Shown here: piece after piece, positions 15,137 through 23,397 of the stretch
Layout of the letters: every line of letters begins with the position of its first letter
How positions within the stretch are numbered: the stretch's first letter is position 1
Source of the DNA: UBA6921 sp031370545
Lineage (GTDB): Bacteria > Pseudomonadota > Gammaproteobacteria > SG8-11
Assembly: GCA_031370545.1 (NCBI GenBank)
Contig: JANMQQ010000348.1
Coordinates: 1 to 30,904, forward strand
Direction of reading: 5' to 3'
Length of the DNA: 30,904 bases
Notes under the pieces: generated by a model
What the model saw: only the letters and a program-made list of their open reading frames with translations
Database searches by the model: none
Told to the model about the DNA's origin: nothing
Program-made: the position numbers and the translations under genes

Positions 15137-16405
15137 TCAAACTTTTGCGTGCTTGCGCAGCGCTGCGGGTAGCAAACGTAATTCGACTAAGCTGGTAACC
15201 AACGCCGATGTGAATGTCGCTTCGCCTTCGTAAACCATTTTGTAGTACTGCACTTTCATGGTCAGCGCACTGCCAAAAACAATACTGGCAAATGTTATGA
15301 ACGAACCCAGTGCGAGCGTTGACGCGCCGGTCACGGCCTGCCCGATTGTGCAGCCCAGTGCCAACACCCCACCGACACCCATCAGCACACCACCGACAAG
15401 GTGATTTAGAAAATCACTTACCGATGCAAACCATTCAACGCGAAAACCACGCGAGACCAGCGCCCACAACAGTGATCCGAGAATAATACCGAACACTGAA
15501 ACGACACCAAATGTTAAAAAGCGCTCGTCAAAATTATTCAGGCCATAGCGCAACACCTGGCCAATGGGATTGATAAATGAAAACGATTGCACGGCGACAT
15601 CTTGCGGACGGTCTTTAGTTTCTAACATGACCCAGACATCGTCGCCGGTGTATTGAGTCCAGGAATATTTGTCTTCACCTGCTGCTATGGTGACCAGAGC
15701 GGAGGAAATATACCAAGCGCCGACGACTGCAATTCCAACCACCGCTCCGCCCAAAATATTATCGAAGCGCGAACGGAAATCGGCTGATTTGAAAATGAAC
15801 GCCAGTAACGCGATGCCGATGATTCCTCCCAACATCAAACGCAACGTGATTACATCAAGTCCTGGCACGAGGCGATTTGCGAAGCTGCCGAGATCTTGCT
15901 TGCTGGAGAGGGTGATGTTTAATACGTTCGTCCAGCGATAAAACAATTCTGAATAAATCGTTTTGTCGGTTCCCGGGAAAGGATTGACCATGAAGTACGC
16001 ACAGACTGCGATCATCGCAAATACAAAAATTGACTTGATGTTGCCCCCGCCAATTCGGATCAGCGTTTTATTTCCGCAACCGCTGCCCAGCGTCATTCCA
16101 ACACCGAATAAAATTCCGCCGATTAAGTATTCGATCCACGCAAAGCTCGCGGCACGATACGGTGGACGACTCACGTCCAAATTAACTAACTGGCTTGCCT
16201 CAAGAGCAATGGCGCCGAGCATTGCGATAGTCATCGCAAACAACCACGCACGCATACGTCCGGTATCGCCAATATTGACAAGATCTGACACCGCACCCAT
16301 GGTGCAAAAATTTGTTTTGTTCACGACTGCGCCCATCACCATCGCAATAATTAACGTGGCCCACAACACGGCGTGATGAGCAGCTGCGAAATTGTCGAAC
16401 GTCAT
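15137..16405 (-). CDS. YeeE/YedE family membrane transporter (thiosulfate/sulfur compound uptake)
   Basis: The protein has 422 residues and is strongly hydrophobic, with about nine to ten membrane segments. Start ATG 16405 is chosen because AGGTGA lies 5 bases upstream; an in-frame GTG at 16414 sits inside that ribosome binding site. Conserved cysteine motifs of the family are present: NKTNFCTMG (Cys34), GSGCGNKTLIR (Cys110) and LALGCTIGQ (Cys352). In characterised YeeE (TsuA), conserved cysteines lining the path pass thiosulfate across the inner membrane. No tusA-like partner is adjacent. A long polar loop (about 140-185) and another near 245-275 are visible. It may feed sulfur assimilation or a sulfur-oxidising metabolism; the substrate is inferred. 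Confidence 0.85.
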   Translation of the reverse strand: MTFDNFAAAHHAVLWATLIIAMVMGAVVNKTNFCTMGAVSDLVNIGDTGRMRAWLFAMTIAMLGAIALEASQLVNLDVSRPPYRAASFAWIEYLIGGILFGVGMTLGSGCGNKTLIRIGGGNIKSIFVFAMIAVCAYFMVNPFPGTDKTIYSELFYRWTNVLNITLSSKQDLGSFANRLVPGLDVITLRLMLGGIIGIALLAFIFKSADFRSRFDNILGGAVVGIAVVGAWYISSALVTIAAGEDKYSWTQYTGDDVWVMLETKDRPQDVAVQSFSFINPIGQVLRYGLNNFDERFLTFGVVSVFGIILGSLLWALVSRGFRVEWFASVSDFLNHLVGGVLMGVGGVLALGCTIGQAVTGASTLALGSFITFASIVFGSALTMKVQYYKMVYEGEATFTSALVTSLVELRLLPAALRKHAKV

Positions 16406-16636
16406 ACTAGTCACCTATTTTTGGTTGATGGAGACGCCGATTGAGCATCACATACCATAATATCGGTCGGAGTTGCATGCGACTTTGAATTCGCCGAAGT
16501 CAACCGATTCCGATCCAGGGATATTCTAAAACATGTGTTCATAAGGACACGTTAATTTAGTAGCTTTGCGCCTACAACGCATTACAAAAGATTTTTATTA
16601 TCGTATTGAAACGACAGCTAAGTTATTTAACGGGCA
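16406..16636. other. Upstream region of the YeeE-type gene, no gene seen
   Basis: These 231 bases separate the YeeE-type gene from the rplQ terminator. They are AT-rich and contain TATTAT- and TAGAAT-like boxes on the minus strand, but none with a convincing -35 partner. No open frame with coding character was found. Confidence 0.4.
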
Positions 16637-16666
16637 AAAAAAAGCTGGCTTGCGCCAGCTTTTTTT
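16637..16666 (-). terminator. Intrinsic terminator of the ribosomal superoperon after rplQ
   Basis: GCTGGC and GCCAGC form a stem around a four-base loop, extended by seven A-T pairs. The minus strand ends in eight T residues. It lies 20 bases after the rplQ stop. The matching A/T runs on both sides would also let it work in the other direction. Confidence 0.9.
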
Positions 16667-16686
16667 ATGTCAGTTTGCTGCGATTA

Positions 16687-17091
16687 CTATTTCGCAGCCG
16701 CCTCAGTCGCGGCTTTGGAATCAGCGCCATCTGCAGGTCGGTCCATCAATTCGACCAACGCCATCGGCGCGTTATCGCCAGGGCGAAATCCACATTTCAA
16801 GATACGCAGGTAACCACCCGGCCGTGCCTTGAATCGCGGACCAAGATCGCTAAACAACTTAGTAACCATATCGCGATCACGCAGTCGCGAAAAAATCATG
16901 CGGCGACGAGCGAGGCTATCAGTCTTCGCCATGGTAATCATAGGCTCTGCAACGCGTCGCAATTCTTTTGCTTTAGGCAACGTGGTGCGAATGATTTCAT
17001 GACGAAACAACGCCGAGGTCAAATTTTTCAACGTGGCTTTGCGATGGCTGCTGCTGCGACTTAACTGCCGACCGATATTACGATGACGCAT
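16687..17091 (-). CDS. rplQ: 50S ribosomal protein L17
   Basis: This 134-residue protein is a component of the large subunit near the exit tunnel rim. The N-terminus MRHRNIGRQLSRSSSHRKA and the block RHEIIRTTLPKAKELRR are diagnostic. The core ends with APMALVELMDR; a short Ala-rich tail makes it slightly longer than E. coli L17 (127). A ribosome binding site, GAAGGTG, lies 5 bases before the ATG. It is the last gene of the alpha operon, 40 bases after rpoA, and is followed by the strong terminator. Confidence 0.97.
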   Translation of the reverse strand: MRHRNIGRQLSRSSSHRKATLKNLTSALFRHEIIRTTLPKAKELRRVAEPMITMAKTDSLARRRMIFSRLRDRDMVTKLFSDLGPRFKARPGGYLRILKCGFRPGDNAPMALVELMDRPADGADSKAATEAAAK

Positions 17092-17131
17092 AAATACACC
17101 TTCAATTTAATTACGACAACTCAATAAACGC

Positions 17132-18133
17132 TTAAACCACAGCGCGATCTTTGTCTTTCAAGCCCGCCGGTGGCCAATTTTCCAACCGCATGCCCAATGC
17201 CAATCCACGCATCGCGAGAACGTCTTTGATTTCTGTGAGCGATTTTTTCCCCAAATTTGGAGTCTTGAGTAATTCGACTTCAGTCTTTTGAACGAGGTCA
17301 CCGATGTAATAAATTTGTTCGGCTTTCAAGCAATTTGCCGAACGCACCGTGAGCTCAAGATCATCAACCGGACGTAACAGAATTGGGTCAATCTCGACTT
17401 CCATCAATTGCGGCTTCGCTTCTTCCTTGCTTTGCAAATCGACAAATGTCGACAACTGCTCCTGCAAGATGGTCGCCGCTTTGCGAATAGCTTCTTCCGG
17501 GTCAATCGTCCCGTTGGTTTCGAGCTCAATAATCAATTTGTCAAGGTCGGTGCGTTGTTCAACACGAGCGCTTTCAACAACGTAAGCTATGCGTCGCACC
17601 GGGCTAAATGACGCATCAAGTTGCAAGCGTCCGATAGGCCGCTCGGAACCTTCCACAGTATTGCGAGTACTGGCAGGCTGATAACCACGTCCACGACTGA
17701 CCTTGAGACGCATACTCAATTTTCCGGCCTTCACCAAATGCGCGATGATGTGCTCAGGATTGATAATCTCAACATTGTGATCAACCTGAATGTCTGCGGC
17801 AGTTACAACGCCGGGGCCTTTTTTGTCGATCATCAAGGTTGCTTCTTCGCGACCGTGCATGCGGATAGCCAAACCTTTCAAGTTCAACATGATGTCGATG
17901 ACATCTTCTTGCACGCCTTCTACTGTGCTGTACTCGTGCAATACATTGTCAATTTCGACTTCGGTGACCGCACAGCCTGGCATCGACGATAACAACACAC
18001 GTCGCAGCGCGTTGCCCAAAGTATGGCCAAACCCTTGTTCTAAAGGTTCCAACGTGACTTTGGCATGACGCGAACTAATGGACTGAACATTGACCAACCG
18101 AGGTTTTAAAAAATCTAAAACAGTACCCTGCAT
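17132..18133 (-). CDS. rpoA: DNA-directed RNA polymerase subunit alpha
   Basis: This 333-residue subunit starts RNA polymerase assembly as a dimer and contacts UP elements and activators. The N-terminal domain (1 to about 235) has FGHTLGNALRRVLLSSMPGCAV. The C-terminal domain (about 250-325) has LTVRSANCLKAEQIYYIGDL, including the arginine equivalent to E. coli R265, and LGKKSLTEIKDVL. E. coli alpha has 329 residues. It lies 74 bases after rpsD, with CTGGAGA upstream of the ATG as ribosome binding site. This is the usual place between rpsD and rplQ. Confidence 0.98.
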   Translation of the reverse strand: MQGTVLDFLKPRLVNVQSISSRHAKVTLEPLEQGFGHTLGNALRRVLLSSMPGCAVTEVEIDNVLHEYSTVEGVQEDVIDIMLNLKGLAIRMHGREEATLMIDKKGPGVVTAADIQVDHNVEIINPEHIIAHLVKAGKLSMRLKVSRGRGYQPASTRNTVEGSERPIGRLQLDASFSPVRRIAYVVESARVEQRTDLDKLIIELETNGTIDPEEAIRKAATILQEQLSTFVDLQSKEEAKPQLMEVEIDPILLRPVDDLELTVRSANCLKAEQIYYIGDLVQKTEVELLKTPNLGKKSLTEIKDVLAMRGLALGMRLENWPPAGLKDKDRAVV

Positions 18134-18207
18134 GAATAGTTATCTCCAGTAGGGTCGGACGTAATCGTGTTTTACGATGGCCGAATTGTTGAAATCCCGA
18201 TACGAAA

Positions 18208-18834
18208 TTACTTCGAATACAACTCCACCACCATATGTTCATTAATTTCCGATGGCAGGTCGCTACGCTCAGGACGCGACTTGTACACACCGCGCATATT
18301 TTCAACGTCAACATCCACCCAGTCGGCAAACCCACGCTGAGCGGCCATATCAAGAGCAGCTTTAATACGCAATTGAACCTTTGCTTTTACACCTACCGAA
18401 ACGACTTCATCCGGACAAACCTGGCGCGACGGAATCGTAACAACACGGCCATTTACGGTAATTGCCTTGTGGCGAATCAACTGGCGCGCTTCATCACGTG
18501 AACTGGAAAAGCCCATGCGAAAAACTACACTGTCAAGACGCGACTCCAATAGCTGCAACAAACGTTCGCCGGTCGCGCCCTTCTGGCGCGACGCTTCCGC
18601 GTAATAACGGCGGAACTGGCGCTCTAGAATGCCGTAAATGCGTCGCAGCTTTTGCTTCTCACGCAGCTGCACGCCATAGCCGGATAAACGACCGCGCTTC
18701 TGCCCATGCTGACCGGGCGGATAGGCACGAATCTCCACTGGGCACTTGCTGGTAAAACACTTCTCGCCTTTCAAAAACAGCTTGCCACCTTCACGACGGC
18801 ACAAGCGGCATTTGGGACCGATATATCTAGCCAA
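18208..18834 (-). CDS. rpsD: 30S ribosomal protein S4, zinc-ribbon (C+) form, TTG start
   Basis: This 208-residue protein is a primary 16S rRNA binder and, in E. coli, the repressor of the alpha operon. The start codon is TTG at 18834: the protein then reads MARYIGPKC, the universal S4 start, and GGGAG lies about 7 bases upstream; no ATG or GTG fits. Cys9, Cys12, Cys26 and Cys31 match the zinc site of Thermus S4, which E. coli S4 lacks. The S4 RNA-binding domain starts near SRLDSVVFRMGF, and the end SDLPSEINEHMVVELYSK is typical. It follows rpsK by 15 bases. A rare TTG start on this gene may limit translation or serve autoregulation (inference). Confidence 0.97.
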   Translation of the reverse strand: MARYIGPKCRLCRREGGKLFLKGEKCFTSKCPVEIRAYPPGQHGQKRGRLSGYGVQLREKQKLRRIYGILERQFRRYYAEASRQKGATGERLLQLLESRLDSVVFRMGFSSSRDEARQLIRHKAITVNGRVVTIPSRQVCPDEVVSVGVKAKVQLRIKAALDMAAQRGFADWVDVDVENMRGVYKSRPERSDLPSEINEHMVVELYSK

Positions 18835-18849
18835 AGGTACTCTCCCGAA

Positions 18850-19245
18850 TTAAACGCGACGACGTTTCGGCGGGCGGCAACCATTATGTGGAATGGGTGT
18901 CACATCCGAAATATTAGTGATCTTGAAACCGAGCGCATTAAGCGAGCGCACTGCAGATTCACGGCCCGGTCCGGGCCCTTTGACCCAAACTTCCATGGTC
19001 TTCATGCCCATGTCCTTCACCACCGTACCGGCTTTCTCAGCCGCAACCTGCGCAGCGAACGGGGTGCTTTTTCTCGACCCGCGGAAACCACATCCGCCCG
19101 ATGTAGCCCACGCAAGAGTGTTACCTTGGCGGTCGGTAATGGTCACGATAGTGTTGTTAAACGATGCGTGGATATGCGTAATCCCATCGCTGACGTTCTT
19201 CTTGACCTTTTTGCGCGTACGCGCGGCGGCGGGCTTAGTCGTCAT
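18850..19245 (-). CDS. rpsK: 30S ribosomal protein S11
   Basis: This 131-residue protein lines the 30S platform and contacts mRNA in the E-site region. Diagnostic blocks are THIHASFNNTIVTITDRQGN, GPGPGRESAVR and the end IPHNGCRPPKRRRV. In E. coli the asparagine in that last motif becomes isoaspartate. A short, basic, Ala/Lys-rich N-terminal stretch precedes the conserved core. It starts 19 bases after rpsM and is followed by rpsD after 15, the standard alpha operon order. Confidence 0.98.
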   Translation of the reverse strand: MTTKPAAARTRKKVKKNVSDGITHIHASFNNTIVTITDRQGNTLAWATSGGCGFRGSRKSTPFAAQVAAEKAGTVVKDMGMKTMEVWVKGPGPGRESAVRSLNALGFKITNISDVTPIPHNGCRPPKRRRV

Positions 19246-19264
19246 GTGTCAACCTTTGATACGG

Positions 19265-19624
19265 TTAGTTTTTGCGAATTTGTTTACGCGGGCCTTTGCG
19301 TGTCCGGCCATTGGTCCGAGTACGTTGACCGCGAACCGGCAACCCACGACGGTGGCGCATACCCCGATAGCAGCCCATGTCCATCAGGCGCTTAATATTC
19401 ATCGAGACTTCACGTCGCAAATCACCCTCAACCGGCTGCTTGGCAATCTCAACACGCAACGATTCGACTTCGGCTTCCGACAAGTCTTTAACTTTACGCG
19501 CCGGGTCGACTTTTGCTGATTCGCAAATCTTACGTGCACGCGTGCGACCTATGCCGTAGATTGATGTCAACGCGATCCATGCATGTTTCTGCACGGGAAT
19601 ATTTACACCTGCAATGCGTGCCAT
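19265..19624 (-). CDS. rpsM: 30S ribosomal protein S13
   Basis: This 119-residue protein of the 30S head forms inter-subunit bridges and touches P-site tRNA. MARIAGVNIP, YGIGRTRARKIC (helix-hairpin-helix-like) and the basic tail RGQRTRTNGRTRKGPRKQIRK are diagnostic. AGGAGA lies 9 bases before the ATG. It is the first gene of the alpha operon and is separated from rpmJ by 86 bases, where E. coli has the alpha promoter and the S4 target; I could not identify a clear promoter or pseudoknot by eye. Confidence 0.98.
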   Translation of the reverse strand: MARIAGVNIPVQKHAWIALTSIYGIGRTRARKICESAKVDPARKVKDLSEAEVESLRVEIAKQPVEGDLRREVSMNIKRLMDMGCYRGMRHRRGLPVRGQRTRTNGRTRKGPRKQIRKN

Positions 19625-19710
19625 TCAGCACTTCTCCTAAACTAGACGAACCAACGGGTCAAAGAAAACGCGAGATACTAATGCCTTGCCTGTTCAAAAG
19701 CAACCTTTGA

Positions 19711-19824
19711 TCAGCCTTGGCGTTGCTTATGACGCGCTTCAGTACAAACGACACGCACCACACCATGCCGCCGTACAATCTTGCAGTTACGGCAAAGCTT
19801 TTTTACTGACGCACGTACTTTCAT
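19711..19824 (-). CDS. rpmJ: 50S ribosomal protein L36 (zinc form)
   Basis: A 37-residue frame reads MKVRASVKKLCRNCK and ends EARHKQRQG, almost identical to E. coli L36. Cys11, Cys14, Cys27 and the histidine at 32 form the zinc-ribbon set of the C+ type. CTGGAGAAG lies just before the ATG. It sits 33 bases after secY with no infA between them, which is the gammaproteobacterial arrangement. Confidence 0.97.
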   Translation of the reverse strand: MKVRASVKKLCRNCKIVRRHGVVRVVCTEARHKQRQG

Positions 19825-19857
19825 GTCACTTCTCCAGGCATCTAAAACTGCGGCGCA

Positions 19858-21183
19858 TTATTTCAACTTAGCTTTCTTCATCAAACCGTCGTACTGGTGC
19901 GACATCAAGTGCGCCTGGACCTGCGCCATAAAGTCCATCACCACAACCACGATAATCAGCAATGATGTACCACCAAAATAAAATGGGACGTTCCAATTCA
20001 AGATCAAAAACTCTGGTAACAAACAGACCGAGGTAACGTAGATCGCGCCCCAAACTGTCAGGCGCGACATGACAGTATCGATGTATTTTGCCGTCTGGTC
20101 ACCGGGGCGAATACCCGGGATAAAAGCGCCAGAACGCTTCAAATTGTCTGCCGTATCCTGCGGCTTAAACACCAGCGCGGTGTAAAAGAAACAGAAAAAG
20201 ATAATTGCGACAGCATAGAGCAGCACATAGAGCGGCTGTCCGGGCGACAAGGTTTGTGACAAATCCTTAAGCCACCCCATCCCTTCGCTGCTTCCGAACC
20301 AGCCACCCAACGTCGCCGGAAACAAAATGATCGACGACGCAAATATTGGCGGGATTACGCCGGCCATATTAACCTTCAACGGCAGATGGCTGGTCTGCCC
20401 GGCATACATACGGCGACCTTGTTGACGCTTGGCATAGTTAACGGTAATGCGTCGCTGACCACGCTCCATGAATACGACAAATGCGGTAACCAACAATACC
20501 AAAGCGATCAAAACGAACATCGTTAAAATGTGCAGTTCGCCGACCCGCGTCAATTCCAAAGTTTTACCTATCGCTGATGGCAAACCTGCGACGATACCGG
20601 CGAAGATAATGATCGAAATTCCGTTGCCGATGCCGCGCTCAGTCACCTGCTCACCCAGCCACATCAAAAACATCGTGCCGGTTACTAACGTAATGACCAC
20701 CGTAAAAACAAATCCCGACCCCGGATCAGAAACGATCTGTACGTTATTTACACTCTGACTCTGCAAGGCAATCGCAACACCCAGCGCCTGAAACGCGCCC
20801 AACCCTACCGTTCCATATCGAGTGTATTGAGTAATTTTGCGCCTTCCTGCTTCACCTTCTTTGCGTAATTGCTCAAGCACCGGTACCACAACCGTAAGCA
20901 ACTGCACAATGATCGAGGCAGAGATATACGGCATGATCCCTAATGCGAACACAGACAACCGTTGCAGCGCACCACCCGAGAACATGTTGAACATGTCCAG
21001 GATGGTACCGCGCTGTTGTTCAAACAGAGCAGCAAATGCGCCAGGGTCAATACCCGGCACAGGAATAAACGTTCCGACACGGTAAACTACCAACGCGCCC
21101 AATACAAACAACAATCGGAACTTGAGTTCCGACAATTTGCCTGCCCCAAGGGCGTCCATTACACCTGAGCGGGAAGCGACCAC
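19858..21183 (-). CDS. secY: Preprotein translocase channel subunit SecY
   Basis: This 441-residue protein has ten membrane helices and forms the SecYEG export and insertion channel. SGGALQRLSVFALGIMPYIS and EGEAGRRKITQYTRYGT are family blocks, and QGRRMYAGQTSHLPLK lies in the cytosolic loop that contacts ribosomes and SecA. The start is GTG at 21183, which directly follows the rplO stop; GAGGA in the end of rplO is properly spaced. An internal ATG (21159) would cut off the residues that align with other SecY N-termini. Translation is probably coupled to rplO. Confidence 0.97.
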   Translation of the reverse strand: MVASRSGVMDALGAGKLSELKFRLLFVLGALVVYRVGTFIPVPGIDPGAFAALFEQQRGTILDMFNMFSGGALQRLSVFALGIMPYISASIIVQLLTVVVPVLEQLRKEGEAGRRKITQYTRYGTVGLGAFQALGVAIALQSQSVNNVQIVSDPGSGFVFTVVITLVTGTMFLMWLGEQVTERGIGNGISIIIFAGIVAGLPSAIGKTLELTRVGELHILTMFVLIALVLLVTAFVVFMERGQRRITVNYAKRQQGRRMYAGQTSHLPLKVNMAGVIPPIFASSIILFPATLGGWFGSSEGMGWLKDLSQTLSPGQPLYVLLYAVAIIFFCFFYTALVFKPQDTADNLKRSGAFIPGIRPGDQTAKYIDTVMSRLTVWGAIYVTSVCLLPEFLILNWNVPFYFGGTSLLIIVVVVMDFMAQVQAHLMSHQYDGLMKKAKLK

Positions 21184-21618
21184 TTAGTCCTCGATCTTTC
21201 CGCCGACCGCCTCAATCGCGGCGCGGGCACCCTTCGTTACCAAAATGCCACGCAGGCGTACGGCCTTGGAAATTTTTCCAGAAAGAATAATCTTCGCCGA
21301 TAGCACTTTGATGCCAACTACACCCGCCGTTCTTAGCGCAGCCAGGTCAATAACATCACCTGCAATATTTTCAAGTTCATGCAACCGAACTTCTGCATTT
21401 TCGTCAGACTTCCGCGAAGAAAAGCCAAACTTGGGGAGCCGCCGTTGCATCGGCATCTGACCACCCTCAAACCCGACTTTATGAAAACCACCGGCACGTG
21501 CTGACTGACCTTTGTGTCCGCGTCCGCATGTCTTTCCTAAACCCGAACCAACACCGCGGCCCACGCGTTTTGCACTTGGCTTTGAGCCCGAACTGGGACG
21601 TAAGGTATTCAGGCGCAT
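21184..21618 (-). CDS. rplO: 50S ribosomal protein L15
   Basis: This 144-residue protein is a late assembly component of the large subunit. Start ATG 21618 gives MRLNTLRPSSGSKPSAKRVG, equal in position and length to E. coli L15 (144). An in-frame TTG at 21633 lies on the ribosome binding site GAGGAAG and is rejected. The Gly-rich stretch GRGVGSGLGKTCGRGHKG is diagnostic. It starts 1 base after the rpmD stop and ends immediately before the secY GTG, so three genes are tightly coupled. Confidence 0.97.
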   Translation of the reverse strand: MRLNTLRPSSGSKPSAKRVGRGVGSGLGKTCGRGHKGQSARAGGFHKVGFEGGQMPMQRRLPKFGFSSRKSDENAEVRLHELENIAGDVIDLAALRTAGVVGIKVLSAKIILSGKISKAVRLRGILVTKGARAAIEAVGGKIED

Positions 21619-21619
21619 G

Positions 21620-21811
21620 TCATGCTTCCTCAACTTTCAATAGGTACTGTACTTTATTGACCATACCCCGTACCGCAGGCGTGTCTTCAACCAACACCGT
21701 ATGGCGCATACGCCGTAAACCTAAACCCGCAACACAGGCTTTATGCGATGGAATCTTTTCTACCGTACTGCGGATCAAGGTAACTTTGAGCATTTTTTTT
21801 GGGGTGGCCAT
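21620..21811 (-). CDS. rpmD: 50S ribosomal protein L30
   Basis: This 63-residue protein has KVTLIRSTVEKIPSHKACV and a GLGLRRMRHTVLVEDTPAV block, which are typical of the short bacterial L30 (E. coli 59 residues). It starts 3 bases after the rpsE stop and ends 1 base before rplO. L30 is a small binder of 23S and 5S rRNA and is absent from some bacteria. The position between rpsE and rplO confirms the call. Confidence 0.96.
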   Translation of the reverse strand: MATPKKMLKVTLIRSTVEKIPSHKACVAGLGLRRMRHTVLVEDTPAVRGMVNKVQYLLKVEEA

Positions 21812-21814
21812 GGC

Positions 21815-22318
21815 TTATTCCAAGATATCCTTCACTGACTTGCCACGTCGGGCAGCAACGTCATCGGGCGAGGCCATATGTTGCAAGCCCTGCATGGTTG
21901 CACGCACTACATTAATTGGATTGTTGCTACCGATACACTTGGCTAACACATCGCTGACGCCGACCGCCTCGAAGATCGCGCGCATCGCCCCGCCAGCAAT
22001 GATGCCGGTACCGTCGGAGGCTGGTTGCATATAAACCTTTGCAGCACCATGAGCCGCCGTGATCGGATATTGCAACGTCTTCCCATTGAGCGAAATTTTG
22101 CACATGTTCTTGCGTGCGTGCTCCATGGCCTTTTGAACAGCGACTGGAACTTCGCGCGCTTTACCGCGACCAAAACCTACATTGCCCTTGCCATCGCCGA
22201 CCACCGTCAGAGCCGCGAAGCCAAATTGGCGACCGCCTTTTACGGTTTTGGATACACGATTCACTGCAATCAATTTCTCGATGAAGCCATCGTTTTTACT
22301 GGATTCGATACTCGCCAT
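21815..22318 (-). CDS. rpsE: 30S ribosomal protein S5
   Basis: This 167-residue protein is involved in decoding accuracy and mRNA unwinding at the entry channel. The N-terminal dsRNA-binding-like domain has VNRVSKTVKGGRQFGFAALT, the site of known spectinomycin-resistance changes in E. coli. The C-terminal domain has ASDGTGIIAGGAMRAIFEAV. Length equals E. coli S5 (167). It follows rplR by 44 bases and precedes rpmD by 3. The sequence at the spectinomycin loop looks normal. Confidence 0.98.
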   Translation of the reverse strand: MASIESSKNDGFIEKLIAVNRVSKTVKGGRQFGFAALTVVGDGKGNVGFGRGKAREVPVAVQKAMEHARKNMCKISLNGKTLQYPITAAHGAAKVYMQPASDGTGIIAGGAMRAIFEAVGVSDVLAKCIGSNNPINVVRATMQGLQHMASPDDVAARRGKSVKDILE

Positions 22319-22362
22319 AGCGTTCTACCTTTGTCCTGCGACGTGATGCGCCAAACTAACCC

Positions 22363-22731
22363 TTAAAATTGCAACCCACCTTCCCGAGCGGCGTCGGCCA
22401 GCGCTTTCACACGGCCGTGGTACTTAAAGCCAGAGCGATCAAAAGCTACGCTGGTTACGCCCTTTGATCTCGCGCGCTCAGCGAGCAATTTGCCAACCAC
22501 TGCCGCAGCCTTGACATTGCCGCTGTGTGTCACACCATCGGTGACTAACACGTCACGCACATGCTTTTCTAACGTCGAGGCGCAGGCGACAACTTCACTG
22601 CCATTCGGCGCGAGAACCTGCGCGTAAGTGTGCTGCGAGGTCCGATGCACCGACAAACGATACACACCCATCTCGCGAATCTTGGCGCGCGTACGACGTG
22701 CGCGACGCATACGTGATTCTTTCTTATCCAT
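22363..22731 (-). CDS. rplR: 50S ribosomal protein L18
   Basis: This 122-residue 5S rRNA-binding protein has VHRTSQHTYAQVLAPNGSEV and the end FDRSGFKYHGRVKALADAAR, nearly as in E. coli. Start ATG 22731 gives MDKKESRMRRARR, matching E. coli MDKKSARIRRA; an in-frame GTG 15 bases upstream is rejected. It lies 122 bases after rplF, far more than the usual few bases. That gap is described separately. Confidence 0.97.
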   Translation of the reverse strand: MDKKESRMRRARRTRAKIREMGVYRLSVHRTSQHTYAQVLAPNGSEVVACASTLEKHVRDVLVTDGVTHSGNVKAAAVVGKLLAERARSKGVTSVAFDRSGFKYHGRVKALADAAREGGLQF

Positions 22732-22853
22732 AGCCTCAAGCCTCACAAACTCTGCGATATCGCGCTGCTAGTTCGAGCGCGATGGTGGTAATAACAGGAC
22801 AAACCAGCGACGTACGCCCGCCATCAAAAACACGAGCCAGACAACTACTTTTC
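22732..22853 (-). other. Unusually long rplF-rplR intercistronic gap with hairpin
   Basis: The 122 bases contain a perfect 8-bp stem ATCGCGCT/AGCGCGAT (22759-22766 and 22776-22783) with a 9-base loop. An 18-codon frame, ATG 22824 to TAG 22768, ends inside the loop, but it has no visible ribosome binding site. No promoter or larger gene was recognised. Confidence 0.5.
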
Positions 22854-23387
22854 CTACTTCTTCTTCGCTTCTTTCAACACAATCACTTCATTAGAATAAC
22901 GGACGCCCTTGCCCTTGTAGGCATCAGGCGGGCGATAGCCCCGGATTACCGCAGCAACCTGCCCAACCTGCTGGCGGTCGATACCCTTTATGAGGATTTC
23001 GGTTTGACTCGGAGTTTCAATCGTAATGCCTTGTGGAACTGGAAAATCCAAAGGATGAGAAAAGCCCAACGTAAGATTGAGCTTTTTACCCTGCGCTTGG
23101 GCGCGATATCCAACACCGACTAACTCCAACTTTTTTTCAAAGCCCTGACTGACTCCGCGCACGCAGTTATTCAAATTAGCGCGCGTCGTCCCGGCGAGCG
23201 CATTAGCATTACCCTGCTCAGCCGCATACACACACGACAAAACGTCGCCGTCTTTTGTTACTTTAACTTCACCAGGCACAGCATACTGAAGCGTGCCCTT
23301 AGGTCCTTTCACCGTCACGGATTGGCCGTTAATATTAACGTCCACGCCCTTGGGAATTGAAATCGGTTGATTGGCAACTCGCGACAT
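22854..23387 (-). CDS. rplF: 50S ribosomal protein L6
   Basis: This 177-residue protein lies near the sarcin-ricin loop, where translation factors bind. MSRVANQPISIPKGVDVNIN is the expected N-terminus, and the length equals E. coli L6. An open extension to 23450 overlaps rpsH and lacks homology, so ATG 23387 is preferred. KGIDRQQVGQVAAVIRGYRP and the PDAYKGKGVRY motif near the end are diagnostic. It starts 10 bases after rpsH. Confidence 0.98.
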   Translation of the reverse strand: MSRVANQPISIPKGVDVNINGQSVTVKGPKGTLQYAVPGEVKVTKDGDVLSCVYAAEQGNANALAGTTRANLNNCVRGVSQGFEKKLELVGVGYRAQAQGKKLNLTLGFSHPLDFPVPQGITIETPSQTEILIKGIDRQQVGQVAAVIRGYRPPDAYKGKGVRYSNEVIVLKEAKKK

Positions 23388-23397
23388 AGATGCTCCG

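Noticed and set aside
16406..16560. Promoter of the YeeE-type gene
   Set aside because: TATTAT- and TAGAAT-like boxes exist, but none has a -35 element at suitable spacing.
18706..19395. 229-residue plus-strand frame opposite rpsD/rpsK/rpsM
   Set aside because: It is antisense to three clear ribosomal genes and has no recognisable domain or ribosome binding site.
19625..19710. Alpha operon promoter and S4-binding pseudoknot before rpsM
   Set aside because: TTGAAC- and TTGACC-like boxes lack matching -10 elements, and I could not establish a pseudoknot by eye.
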